A stretch of DNA of 64,000 nt, from assembly GCF_900094735.1 (NCBI RefSeq), contig NZ_FMBM01000002.1, positions 434,001 through 498,000 on the forward strand, given 5' to 3'. Every line of letters starts with the position of its first letter. The stretch's first letter is position 1. Source of the stretch: Saliniramus fredricksonii (GTDB lineage: Bacteria; Pseudomonadota; Alphaproteobacteria; Rhizobiales; Beijerinckiaceae). The notes under the pieces were generated by a model. That model made no database searches and was not told where the DNA came from. It worked only from the letters and a program-made list of their open reading frames with translations. The position numbers and the translations under genes are program-made. Shown here piece by piece: positions 1 to 7,785 of this stretch.

Positions 1-1
1 A

Positions 2-382
2 TTCATCGAGATGGATTTCCTCGATGATGATGCTCCCGCGCGCCTCGTCGCGTTGCTGGGCGGCCCGGCGGATGTGGTGATGTCCGACATGGCAGCCAAC
101 GCCACCGGTCACAAGAAGACCGACCATCTGCGCATCATGGGACTTGCCGAAACCGGCGCGGAATTTGCCCGCTCGGTCCTGGCGCAGGGCGGCACCTATA
201 TCGCGAAGGTGCTGCGCGGCGGCACGGAGGGAGCGCTTCTCGCCGATCTCAAACGCGATTTCGCCAATGTGCGCCATTTCAAGCCGCCGTCCAGCCGCTC
301 CGATTCCGCCGAACTTTTCGTCATCGCGATGGGCTATCGCGGTGAGGACCGGGTCGCGGCGGAACAGGGCGATGCCGGCTGA
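2..382 (+). CDS. rlmE: 23S rRNA (uridine-2'-O)-methyltransferase RlmE/FtsJ, C-terminal part
   Basis: This is the C-terminal part of the SAM-dependent 2'-O-methyltransferase that modifies U2552 in helix 92 of 23S rRNA, a late step in 50S assembly. The reading frame is open from the first complete codon of the window, so the N-terminus lies outside. Visible family signatures are the VVMSDMAANATG segment (catalytic Asp and AdoMet pocket), GLAETGAEFA, the GGTYIAKVLRGG segment with the catalytic Lys, and the closing FKPPSSRSDSAELFVIAMGYR. The protein ends normally, with a short acidic tail after the conserved core. It is followed by the convergent sigma-factor gene 27 bases away. Confidence 0.93.
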   Translation, partial: FIEMDFLDDDAPARLVALLGGPADVVMSDMAANATGHKKTDHLRIMGLAETGAEFARSVLAQGGTYIAKVLRGGTEGALLADLKRDFANVRHFKPPSSRSDSAELFVIAMGYRGEDRVAAEQGDAG

Positions 383-409
383 GCGCCATGCGTCGCGAGT
401 GCGCCCGGA

Positions 410-1015
410 TCAGGTGATATGCCAGTCTGCGGCAGGGCTGTGAGGCGCCGTCAGCGTCTCGCGCAGTTTCTCCCGCGCGCGAGAGAGACGGGAGCGGAAG
501 GTGCCGACCGGCATGCCTGCAGCCTGCGCATTGTCCTCATAGCTGCTCTCGGGCCGCATCGCCAGACTGAGGGCAAGCCGCTGCTCCCGGGGCAGAGCAT
601 CGATTGCATCGGCGATGTCGCGGCAGGCGAGACGCTCTTCCTGGCGCGGGGGTGATGCGGTTTCCAGCACGCCGTCGATCTCGATATCGGCCTCCTCGCG
701 CTGCGGGCGCGCGCGACGATTGACGAAGACCGTGAAGGTGATCCGCCGGAGCCAGGCCGCGAGGCTGCCGCCGCGCCAGCCATGGGATTTGCGCAAGGCA
801 CGTTCGAGCGCATCCTGCAAAAGATCCTCGGCTTCCTCGGGATTGCGTTCCAGCCGGCGGGCATAACGCCGCAATCCGGGCATTTCGGCGGCGATGCGGT
901 GCGCCAGGCGGCGCTTCTGCTCCGCGTCCATGGTGGCTGGGGCATCGCTCTTCGCATTGCGTGCAAGGTTCTGCTCTTGCCCGTCTGCGATGTCTCGGCT
1001 GCGTGTGTCCTGCAT
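410..1015 (-). CDS. ECF-type RNA polymerase sigma factor
   Basis: This is a small sigma-70 family factor with only regions 2 and 4. Region 2 covers the EAEDLLQDALERALRK stretch; region 4 covers LPREQRLALSLAM through SYEDNAQAAGMPVGTFRSRLSRAREKLRE, a typical helix-turn-helix. I chose the ATG at 1013-1015; an ATG at 929-931 gives a shorter protein that still holds both regions, and a GTG at 1133-1135 is possible. None has a clear Shine-Dalgarno site. No anti-sigma or PhyR/NepR gene is adjacent, so this is not a standard EcfG locus. It is divergent from an exported DUF4168 gene whose upstream region contains a sigma-E-like promoter, a possible target (inference). Confidence 0.85.
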   Translation of the reverse strand: MQDTRSRDIADGQEQNLARNAKSDAPATMDAEQKRRLAHRIAAEMPGLRRYARRLERNPEEAEDLLQDALERALRKSHGWRGGSLAAWLRRITFTVFVNRRARPQREEADIEIDGVLETASPPRQEERLACRDIADAIDALPREQRLALSLAMRPESSYEDNAQAAGMPVGTFRSRLSRAREKLRETLTAPHSPAADWHIT

Positions 1016-1118
1016 GAATACGGCTATCGCCTCCTGTGGCGCCCTTGCTTCATCCGTCTCAGAGGAATGTGCAGAAGCGACGAAAAAGTGACGCTTGCGA
1101 ATTTTTTTTGCGCTGCCT

Positions 1119-1147
1119 GGAACGATTCCCCCCACGAGACTGTCTGA
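1119..1147 (+). promoter_or_regulatory. Possible ECF sigma promoter for the DUF4168 gene
   Basis: GGAACGA at 1119-1125 and TCTGA at 1143-1147 are separated by 17 bases, resembling the -35 and -10 elements of sigma-E-type ECF promoters (GGAACTT and TCTGA). It points to the gene starting at 1240, giving a leader of roughly 85 bases. The -35 lies inside a GGAA-N3-TTCC inverted repeat. The match is by eye only. Confidence 0.4.
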
Positions 1148-1239
1148 AAGAGTAACGCGTCATCCTGCGCAGGCAAGCGTAACAGTTTGTGCGGGCATGG
1201 CGCGCCGATCGATCGGAAACTGAAAAAGGGTATTACGAC

Positions 1240-1653
1240 ATGAACTTCGCTCGTACCACGCTTGCCGCCTTTGCCGCCCTGGGTATGGCTTTCGGTGCCG
1301 CCTCCCTGACCGGGACCAGCGTCTCCACGCCCGCCGCCGCCCAGACCGCCCAGACCGCTCCCGAACCGGGTCAGGCGCCGAACGTGGATGAAGAAACCCT
1401 GCGCTCCTTCGCCGTGGCGACACTGGAAATCCAGGAGATCAGCCAGACCTACCAGCCGCAGATGGAAGCGGCCGAGTCGCAGGAGCAGCAGCAGGAAATC
1501 GCTCAGGCCGCGAATGACGAGATGGTCGCTGCCGTGGAAGCGGTGCCCGGCATCGACGTCGACAGCTACAATGCCATCGCCGAAGCTGCGCAGGCCGATC
1601 CGGAGATGATGCAGCAGATCAACACCTTCATCGCTGAAGCGTCCGAACAGTAA
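1240..1653 (+). CDS. Exported DUF4168 domain protein
   Basis: This is a 137-residue protein with an N-terminal signal peptide (hydrophobic segment about residues 8-25, AAAQ cleavage area near residue 35), followed by an acidic, Gln-rich helical domain of the DUF4168 type: an LRSFAVATLEIQEI helix, a Gln/Glu-rich middle and a C-terminal NTFIAEASEQ. The molecular function of DUF4168 is unknown; the protein is expected in the periplasm. I chose the ATG at 1240 because AAAAAGGG ends nine bases upstream and the signal peptide begins there. The gene is followed by a strong intrinsic terminator. Its divergent ECF sigma neighbour and ECF-like promoter suggest an envelope-stress role (inference). Confidence 0.8.
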   Translation: MNFARTTLAAFAALGMAFGAASLTGTSVSTPAAAQTAQTAPEPGQAPNVDEETLRSFAVATLEIQEISQTYQPQMEAAESQEQQQEIAQAANDEMVAAVEAVPGIDVDSYNAIAEAAQADPEMMQQINTFIAEASEQ

Positions 1654-1680
1654 GCAGCAGCGATCGCTGATGGACTGATA

Positions 1681-1709
1681 GGCCGGCGGATCATCCCGCC
1701 GGCCTTTTT
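1681..1709 (+). terminator. Intrinsic terminator after the DUF4168 gene
   Basis: A perfect nine-base-pair stem (GGCCGGCGG at 1681-1689, CCGCCGGCC at 1696-1704) with a six-base loop is followed by TTTTT. It ends transcription of the plus-strand DUF4168 gene just before the convergent lipoprotein gene. Confidence 0.88.
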
Positions 1710-1719
1710 CATTCCCCGC

Positions 1720-2346
1720 TCAGAACGCCTCTGCGTGGATCTGGGCGAGCGCCGCACGCACGACCTGCGGATCGTCGCCCACAGCCAGAATCAGCCGCAG
1801 ATCGGCCCCCTCGCGACGACCGATCGCGGCGCCGTGGAGGGCCCGGCCATCCGCCTGCGGAGCGCGCATGCTGATCGTGAAGCCGGACAGATCGTCCAGG
1901 CTGTGCGCGGCAATATCGATTTCGATCGCCGGCGCCGCCGGATCGCCGTCGTCCTGCGCAGCGAGACCGCGCGCGAGCACCTGCGGATTGCGCAGATCGC
2001 GCTCGGCACGTTTGGCCGTATCGCCTTCAAGGCGAAAGATTCCGACGGCCAGACGGTTGGGGCAGCCGGGTGCAATGCAGGCGATCACGGCTTCCGGGTA
2101 GCCGACATGCTTGCGCGTGCCCAGCCATTTGCGCATCGGAAGGGCGAGCCAGGCCTCACCGCCATCGGGCTCGGCGAGGCGCCGCAGATCGAGCGAATCG
2201 AAGGCGGCGACCCGCGTCCCGCCTGGCGTGCATCCACCGAGCAGCAATGCGAGGATCAGCGCGCCGGCGAAGGCGAGCCGATACAGCCCGCTGGCGCGCC
2301 GGAGCGGAGGGTCAAACAGGAGGCGGCGAATCGGGTGAGCCGGCAT
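1720..2346 (-). CDS. Predicted lipoprotein of unknown function
   Basis: This is a 208-residue protein with a basic N-terminus, a hydrophobic segment ([16 protein letters not shown]) and a lipobox ending in LGGC, so a lipoprotein signal peptide is expected, with the mature protein anchored in the envelope. The rest has an alternating hydrophobic pattern and two Cys in CIAPGC. I do not recognise a domain. I chose the ATG at 2344-2346, which places the basic residues and hydrophobic core in signal-peptide order; an ATG 33 bases upstream is also possible. It is divergent from metX, with 157 bases between them. No function is inferred. Confidence 0.7.
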   Translation of the reverse strand: MPAHPIRRLLFDPPLRRASGLYRLAFAGALILALLLGGCTPGGTRVAAFDSLDLRRLAEPDGGEAWLALPMRKWLGTRKHVGYPEAVIACIAPGCPNRLAVGIFRLEGDTAKRAERDLRNPQVLARGLAAQDDGDPAAPAIEIDIAAHSLDDLSGFTISMRAPQADGRALHGAAIGRREGADLRLILAVGDDPQVVRAALAQIHAEAF

Positions 2347-2445
2347 GCGGCAATTATGCGCGCGCACTGTTCGTTGCAAAGCGATTTCTCGTTCGCGGGA
2401 ACGGCCCGGAAGAGCCTTAACGGCAATGCATTCCCCAGCGATATG

Positions 2446-2469
2446 TTCGTTAATCCGAACGAATTCGTT
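2446..2469. promoter_or_regulatory. Palindromic site upstream of metX
   Basis: TTCGTT (2446-2451) and AACGAA (2458-2463) form an inverted repeat, and AACGAATTCGTT (2458-2469) is a perfect 12-base palindrome sharing the second arm. The site lies 35-58 bases before the metX start and may be an operator for metX or the divergent lipoprotein gene. It does not look like a SAM riboswitch. Confidence 0.3.
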
Positions 2470-2503
2470 GCATCACGCGCGAAATCCGGTCAAAAGAAGC
2501 GCC

Positions 2504-3727
2504 ATGACAGACACGGTAAGCCAACCGACGCCCGAAAGCACATCCGGCGGGCCTGACGGTGATTTCGAGACCCTTGCTGCGCTGGCACGCGTGCAGGTTG
2601 ATACACCGTCGAGCCACGTGATGCATTTCGGTGAAGACGAACCCATCGAGATGGATTGCGGCGCAAGCCTCTCGCCGTGGCAGATCGCCTACCAGACCTA
2701 TGGCACGCTCGCGCCCGATCGCAAGAACGCCATCCTGATCTGCCATGCCCTGACCGGTGACCAGCATGCCTGCAATGTCCACCCGGTGACGGAAAAGCCC
2801 GGCTGGTGGCGGCTCTTCGTCGGTCCGGGCAAGGCGATCGATACCGACCGTTATTTCGTGATCTGCGCCAATGTGCTCGGTGGCTGCATGGGCACGACCG
2901 GCCCCGCCTCCGTCAATCCGGCGACCGGCAAGCCTTACGGCGTCGATTTTCCGCTGGTGACCATCCGCGACATGGTGCGCTCTCAGGCCATGCTGCTCGA
3001 CAAGCTCGGCATCGACGATCTGCTCTGCGTGGTCGGCGGCTCGATGGGTGGCATGCAGGTGCTGGAATGGGCCGCTCTCTATCCCGAGCGGGTGTTCTCC
3101 GCCATGCCGATCGCCGCGGCGACGCGCCATTCGGCCCAGAACATCGCCTTCCACGAAGTCGGGCGTCAGGCCGTGATGGCCGATCCCGGCTGGGCCTCGG
3201 GGCGCTATCTCGAACGCGGCACCCGACCGCGCAAGGGGCTCGCCGTGGCGCGTATGGCGGCGCATGTGACCTATCTCTCCGAAGGGGCATTGCATCAGAA
3301 ATTCGGTCGCAAGCTGCAAAGCCGGGCCGCGCCGACCTTCTCCTTCGATGCCGATTTCCAGATCGAGAGCTATCTGCGCTATCAGGGCTCGACCTTCGTC
3401 GAGCGTTTTGATGCGAATTCGTATCTCTACGTCACCCGTGCAATGGATTATTTCGACCTCGCAGCCGAGTATGACGGCAAACTCGCGCGCGCCTTCCGGG
3501 GTACGCCGACACGGTTCTGCGTGATGAGCTTCACCTCGGACTGGCTGTTTCCGACGAAGGATTCGCGCGCCATCGTGCGGGCGCTGAACGCCGCCGCCGC
3601 CTCGGTCTCCTTCGTCGAGATCGAGAGCGACAAGGGGCATGACGCCTTCCTGCTCGACGAGCCCGACATGTTTTCCGCCGCCAAGGGATTCATCGACGCC
3701 GCCGCGCGCGATCGGGGGGTAGCATGA
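2504..3727 (+). CDS. metX: Homoserine O-acetyltransferase
   Basis: This alpha/beta-hydrolase-fold enzyme acylates L-homoserine from acetyl-CoA, the first committed step of methionine synthesis in many alphaproteobacteria; some family members use succinyl-CoA, which I cannot exclude here. The 407-residue length fits the family. Visible features are the [11 protein letters not shown]-type oxyanion region (here [10 protein letters not shown]), the nucleophile elbow GGSMGGMQ with Ser180, the Asp in FTSDWLFP and the His in KGHDAFLL, completing the Ser-Asp-His triad. I chose the ATG at 2504 because AGAAG precedes it and homologous sequence begins soon after; a longer open frame upstream has no homology. 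The stop overlaps the metW start (ATGA), showing translational coupling. Confidence 0.95.
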   Translation: MTDTVSQPTPESTSGGPDGDFETLAALARVQVDTPSSHVMHFGEDEPIEMDCGASLSPWQIAYQTYGTLAPDRKNAILICHALTGDQHACNVHPVTEKPGWWRLFVGPGKAIDTDRYFVICANVLGGCMGTTGPASVNPATGKPYGVDFPLVTIRDMVRSQAMLLDKLGIDDLLCVVGGSMGGMQVLEWAALYPERVFSAMPIAAATRHSAQNIAFHEVGRQAVMADPGWASGRYLERGTRPRKGLAVARMAAHVTYLSEGALHQKFGRKLQSRAAPTFSFDADFQIESYLRYQGSTFVERFDANSYLYVTRAMDYFDLAAEYDGKLARAFRGTPTRFCVMSFTSDWLFPTKDSRAIVRALNAAAASVSFVEIESDKGHDAFLLDEPDMFSAAKGFIDAAARDRGVA

Positions 3728-4404
3728 ACGCGCTGCCACCGGACGATTTCGATACGCGCAAGGCCTCCCTCGCTGCCGCCGGTGCGCGTCCCGATCATCT
3801 TATGCTCGCAGAAATGGTGGAGCCGGGCGCGCGGGTGCTCGATGTCGGCTGCGGGGACGGTTCGCTGATGGCGCTCTTGCGCGATCTGCGCGATTGCGAT
3901 GCGCGCGGGGTCGAACTCGACCGCGAGAATGTGAACAAATGCCTGGCCAAGGGGCTCGCCGTGGTCCAGGGCGATGCCGATACGGATCTGTTCGATTATC
4001 CCGATGACGGGTTCGACTACGTGATCCTGTCGCAGACGATCCAGGCGACCTTGCGCCCGCGCGCAGTGCTCGAGCAGATGCTGCGTATCGGCAAATGCGG
4101 CATCGTCTCGTTCCATAATTTCGGCTATTGGCGCGTGCGTTTCGAATTGCTCCTGCGCGGGCGGATGCCGATCACCGAGCAGCTGCCTTTCAGCTGGTAC
4201 GACACGCCCAATATCCACCATTGCACCATGCGCGATTTCGTCGCCTTGTGTCATGAAGTCGGCGCCGTGATGGAGCGCGCGGTGGCGCTCGATGCCGGCG
4301 ACCGCCCGGTGCGGCTGCCCTTGCCCTGGTGGGTCTGGAACATGATCGGGCGCCAGGGCGTGTTCCTGCTGCGGCGCGGCGAAGGGCAGGGCGGTGAAGG
4401 CTAG
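3724..4404 (+). CDS. metW: Methionine biosynthesis protein MetW
   Basis: This is a class I SAM-methyltransferase-fold protein that works with MetX; in Proteobacteria metX and metW are usually adjacent, and MetW is reported to support MetX acyltransferase activity. At 226 residues it matches the family. Motif I reads [10 protein letters not shown] (about residues 39-48), followed by the acidic GVELD end of strand 2 and the MetW-characteristic [23 protein letters not shown] and [15 protein letters not shown] segments. The start codon overlaps the metX stop by four bases, so the two are co-translated. Nothing downstream belongs to this pathway; the next gene, mutA, is separated by 98 bases. Confidence 0.94.
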   Translation: MNALPPDDFDTRKASLAAAGARPDHLMLAEMVEPGARVLDVGCGDGSLMALLRDLRDCDARGVELDRENVNKCLAKGLAVVQGDADTDLFDYPDDGFDYVILSQTIQATLRPRAVLEQMLRIGKCGIVSFHNFGYWRVRFELLLRGRMPITEQLPFSWYDTPNIHHCTMRDFVALCHEVGAVMERAVALDAGDRPVRLPLPWWVWNMIGRQGVFLLRRGEGQGGEG

Positions 4405-4502
4405 CCGTGTTTTACGCATCCGGATGGGTGCGGAGGCGGTAGCCAAGTGCGGCGAAACCGGGCAAAAAGAGCCTGCCGATGCGTCACTTTTAGTGGAAGC
4501 CG

Positions 4503-6488
4503 ATGACCGATCAGCAAACGCCTCCGGGCGAAGCCTTTCCCGCCACCACCCGTGAAGACTGGATGCGTCTTGTCGAGGGGGTCCTCAAGGGTCGCGATTT
4601 CGAGGAAACCCTCGTCTCGCAGACTGCTGACGGCATTCGCGTCGATCCGCTCTATGCCGCCGCTCTGGCGCAGGCGCAGCCGGTACGTGCCGAACACGCG
4701 CCCTGGCATGTGGCCCAGCGTGTCGATCATCCCGATACCGGTGAAGCCGCACGTCAGGCGCTGACGGATCTGGAAGGTGGCGCCGACGCGCTCAGCCTCG
4801 TCTTCGACGGCGCAAGGGCCGCACGCGGTTTCGGCCTGCGCATCGCCACGCTCGATGATCTCGATGCCGCCCTCGACGGGGTGCTGCTTGATCTCGTGCA
4901 GATCCGCCTCGATGCGGGCCGCTCCGGGCGCCACGCTGCAGCGGCGCTGATCGCCCTGGCCACCCGGCGCGGGCTGTCGCTCGACCGGCTTGATGCCGAT
5001 CTCGCCCTCGACCCGATCGGCGCCGCCGCCTGTGACGGCGGTTTCTCGGCCAGCTGGGAGATGATCGCCGATCGCTGCGGCGAAACCGCTGTGGCTCTGG
5101 CGGATAAAGGATTTGCCGGCACGATCTTCCTCGCGGATGGGCGGCCCTGTCACGAAGCCGGCGGCAGCGAAGCCCAGGAGCTCGCCGCCGTTCTCGCCAC
5201 GGCGCTCGCCTATTGGCGGGCGCAGGAAGCGGCGGGTCTCGATCCGGAGCAGGGTCGGCGCAATATCGCCTTCCTGCTGGCGGCAGATGCCGATCAATTC
5301 GCCACCATCGCCAAGTTCCGGGCCCTGCGCCGCCTCTGGGCGCGCGTCGAGGCGGCGGCGGGGTTCGAGCCGGCCCCGATCCGCCTGCATGCCGAAACCG
5401 CCTGGCGGATGACGACGCAGCGCGACCCCTGGGTCAACCTTCTGCGTACCACGATGGCAACATTCGCCGCCGGTATTGGCGGCGCCGACACGGTGACAGT
5501 CCTGCCCTTCACTGCTGCCCTCGGTCTGCCGGATGCTTTTGCGCGCCGCGTGGCGCGCAACACGCAGCATATCCTCCTGCAGGAGAGCAATCTGTGGCGT
5601 GTGGTCGATCCCGCTGCCGGCGCCGGTGGCTACGAGGCGCTCACCGAAGCGCTTTGCGAAACGGCCTGGGAGGCCTTCCAGCAGATCGAAATGGAAGGCG
5701 GAATCGTCGGCAGCCTCGCTTCCAGCGCCTTGCAGGTACGCATCGGTGAGGTGCGCGCGGCCCGCGCCGCCGTCATCGCGGATCGCCGCGCGCCGATTAC
5801 CGGAGTGAGCGCCTTTCCCGATCTCGACGAGAAGCCCGTCGATCTCGCCCTGCGCGAACCGCCCCCGGAGATGCCGGAGCCGGATACGGCGACCATACCC
5901 GCCACCATGCCCGCCGGCTTTGCCGATCTCGCCGCCGCGATCACGGAGGGGGGGAGCACACGGGCGCCGGCGAATCCCCCGCCGGGTATCGAGCCGACCC
6001 TGCTCTCGGCCCTGCCGCACCGGCGTGAAGCCGAGCCCTACGAGCATCTGCGCGATCGCTCGGACCAGTATCTCGCCGATAACGGTGAGCGTCCGAAGGT
6101 GTTTCTGGCCAATCTCGGGAAGCTCGCCCAGTTCAATACGCGCGCCGGCTTTGCCCGCAACGCTTTCGCGGCGGGTGGGGTCGCGGCGATCGGCGAGGAC
6201 GGTTTTGCCGATCCGCAGGCGCTGGCCAAAGCCTTCACCGAGAGCGGCGCCAGCGCGGCCTGCCTGTGTTCGACGGAAGCGCTCTATGCCGAGCATGGCG
6301 TCGAGGCGGCCCGTGCGCTCAAGGAGGCGGGCTGCGCCATCCTCTTCCTCGCCGGCCATCCCGACGATCTCGAAGCGCCGATGCGCGAAGCCGGCGTCGA
6401 CGCCTTCCTGCATGAAGGCTGCGACCTGCTCGCGCTGCTCGGCGAAGCCTGGGCGGTGATCGCGGGAGAGCGCAGCGAGGCCTTCTGA
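4503..6488 (+). CDS. mutA: Methylmalonyl-CoA mutase small (beta) subunit
   Basis: This is the non-catalytic subunit of heterodimeric methylmalonyl-CoA mutase, which interconverts (R)-methylmalonyl-CoA and succinyl-CoA in propionate and ethylmalonyl-CoA metabolism. The 661-residue protein has the TIM-barrel region (WVNLLRTTMATFAAGIGGADTVTVLPF and RVARNTQHILLQESNLWRVVDPAAGAGGYE) and a flavodoxin-like C-terminal domain from about residue 530. The cobalamin-ligating DxHxxG motif is absent (the region reads ANLGKLAQFNTRAGF), as expected for this subunit. The large subunit is not adjacent; in Methylobacterium extorquens the two genes are also unlinked. Co-transcription with metW is possible but not shown. 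Confidence 0.92.
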   Translation: MTDQQTPPGEAFPATTREDWMRLVEGVLKGRDFEETLVSQTADGIRVDPLYAAALAQAQPVRAEHAPWHVAQRVDHPDTGEAARQALTDLEGGADALSLVFDGARAARGFGLRIATLDDLDAALDGVLLDLVQIRLDAGRSGRHAAAALIALATRRGLSLDRLDADLALDPIGAAACDGGFSASWEMIADRCGETAVALADKGFAGTIFLADGRPCHEAGGSEAQELAAVLATALAYWRAQEAAGLDPEQGRRNIAFLLAADADQFATIAKFRALRRLWARVEAAAGFEPAPIRLHAETAWRMTTQRDPWVNLLRTTMATFAAGIGGADTVTVLPFTAALGLPDAFARRVARNTQHILLQESNLWRVVDPAAGAGGYEALTEALCETAWEAFQQIEMEGGIVGSLASSALQVRIGEVRAARAAVIADRRAPITGVSAFPDLDEKPVDLALREPPPEMPEPDTATIPATMPAGFADLAAAITEGGSTRAPANPPPGIEPTLLSALPHRREAEPYEHLRDRSDQYLADNGERPKVFLANLGKLAQFNTRAGFARNAFAAGGVAAIGEDGFADPQALAKAFTESGASAACLCSTEALYAEHGVEAARALKEAGCAILFLAGHPDDLEAPMREAGVDAFLHEGCDLLALLGEAWAVIAGERSEAF

Positions 6489-6870
6489 GGCAGCGCGGCC
6501 CGTATCCCGGCGTCTGCATCCGGAACACGCCGAAGCAGGTCTTGGGGGCAGGAGGATCGCGTTATCCCCGGCCGTGGCGTGACGTGCCATGCCGTGAGGG
6601 GGCGAGGCCGGTTCCTCGCATCGGGTGGTCGTCTTTCACTGGCTCGCGATTTCCTGTGGGTGATCAGGAATTTGTGCTTTAAATTGCTATTTATTGATGA
6701 TTTAACTTTCAATTGAAATCAGGCATCCTGCCTTGTAGCTTGTTTCGTTTCGATTGTGTTTCAATTGTCAAAGCCTGCGATATCGGGAAGGCGATATCTG
6801 CGCGACCGGCACCCTTGTCGCGCTCTTTGCGCTCATCGCGTGCTGACGCGCAGCCGAGACGCCACCTGAA
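6489..6870 (+). other. Gap between mutA and the EamA gene with repeated TTTCAATTG motifs
   Basis: I see no gene in these 382 bases. The middle is distinctly AT-rich for this genome. It contains a perfect 12-base palindrome, TTTCAATTGAAA (6707-6718), and a second TTTCAATTG (6759-6767) 52 bases on, which look like operator half-sites for the downstream transporter. The Shine-Dalgarno of that gene is weak. Confidence 0.35.
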
Positions 6871-7716
6871 ATGGATCCTCTCGTTCTCACCGCCATCCTG
6901 TTCGCGGCCTTTCTGCATGCAGCCTGGAACGCACTCGTCAAGGCGAATGTCGATCGCTTCACGACGATGCTGATGATCGCTGTCGTCCAGACGGCGATCG
7001 CATGCGTGATCCTCCCTTTCGTTCCGCTGCCTGGCGCGGCAGTCTGGCCCTGGCTGCTTCTGACCGCGATTCCGCACACGACCTACAAGGTTTTCCTTGC
7101 GCGCGCCTACGATACGGGTGAACTTGCGCGCGTCTATCCGATCATGCGCGGGCTGACGCTCGCTCTCGTGACCGGCGCTTCGGTCGGCCTTCTGGGAGAA
7201 AGCGTCCCGCCGCTCGGGCTCGTTGGCATCGGTGTCATCGGGGTGGGGGTGATGGCGCTGTCCGGTCCCGGCGCCGGGGCGCTCGCGGGTGCGCGTGTGA
7301 CCACCCTCGTCCTGACGCTCGGCGCTGCAGCGAGCGCTGCGGCTTATACCGTCATCGACGGTATCGGGGTCCGGCTGGCCGCAGAAGTCGCATCCTTCGC
7401 GGCCTGGATGTTCGTCCTGGACGGCCTCGGCATGATCCTCCATGCCGCCATCACCCGGGGACGAACGGGTTTTGCCGCCATGGCACCGCATTGGCGGGTC
7501 GGACTCCTTGCCGGATCGATCGCCTTCACCTGCTACTGGATCGCGCTGTGGGCACTCGCTCATGCGCCGATCGCGCTCGTCGCCGCGCTTCGCGAGACGA
7601 GCATCCTCTTCGCATTGGCGCTCGCGCGCCTGCGGCTGGCCGAGCGGCTCGACCGGACGAAGCTCTCGGGGGCAGGGGCGGTCCTGGTGGGCATCATCCT
7701 GATCAGGATTGCCTGA
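6871..7716 (+). CDS. EamA/DMT-family membrane transporter
   Basis: This is a 281-residue, very hydrophobic protein with about ten predicted transmembrane segments in two repeats, as in the drug/metabolite transporter superfamily. The first repeat opens with ILFAAFLHAAWNALVKAN, typical of EamA domains, and the second carries ALRETSILFALALARLRLAERL, the usual end of an EamA repeat. Substrates of this family include amino acids, sugars and xenobiotics and cannot be read from the sequence. The start ATG at 6871 fits the first membrane helix. An AT-rich leader with repeated TTTCAATTG motifs lies upstream, and the gene converges on mccB. Confidence 0.85.
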   Translation: MDPLVLTAILFAAFLHAAWNALVKANVDRFTTMLMIAVVQTAIACVILPFVPLPGAAVWPWLLLTAIPHTTYKVFLARAYDTGELARVYPIMRGLTLALVTGASVGLLGESVPPLGLVGIGVIGVGVMALSGPGAGALAGARVTTLVLTLGAAASAAAYTVIDGIGVRLAAEVASFAAWMFVLDGLGMILHAAITRGRTGFAAMAPHWRVGLLAGSIAFTCYWIALWALAHAPIALVAALRETSILFALALARLRLAERLDRTKLSGAGAVLVGIILIRIA

Positions 7717-7785
7717 TCTGCTGCCGGCGGGAAACCGGATCTGCAAACCGGATCGGCAAACCCGCGCGCGGGGCGGCTGTCGCAC

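Noticed and set aside
2380-2503. SAM-II riboswitch upstream of metX
   Set aside because: I looked for its conserved pseudoknot sequence blocks and found no match; palindromic DNA sites are the only structure seen.
4401-6590. Long open frame antisense to mutA
   Set aside because: It lies over the clear methylmalonyl-CoA mutase gene and has a shadow composition.
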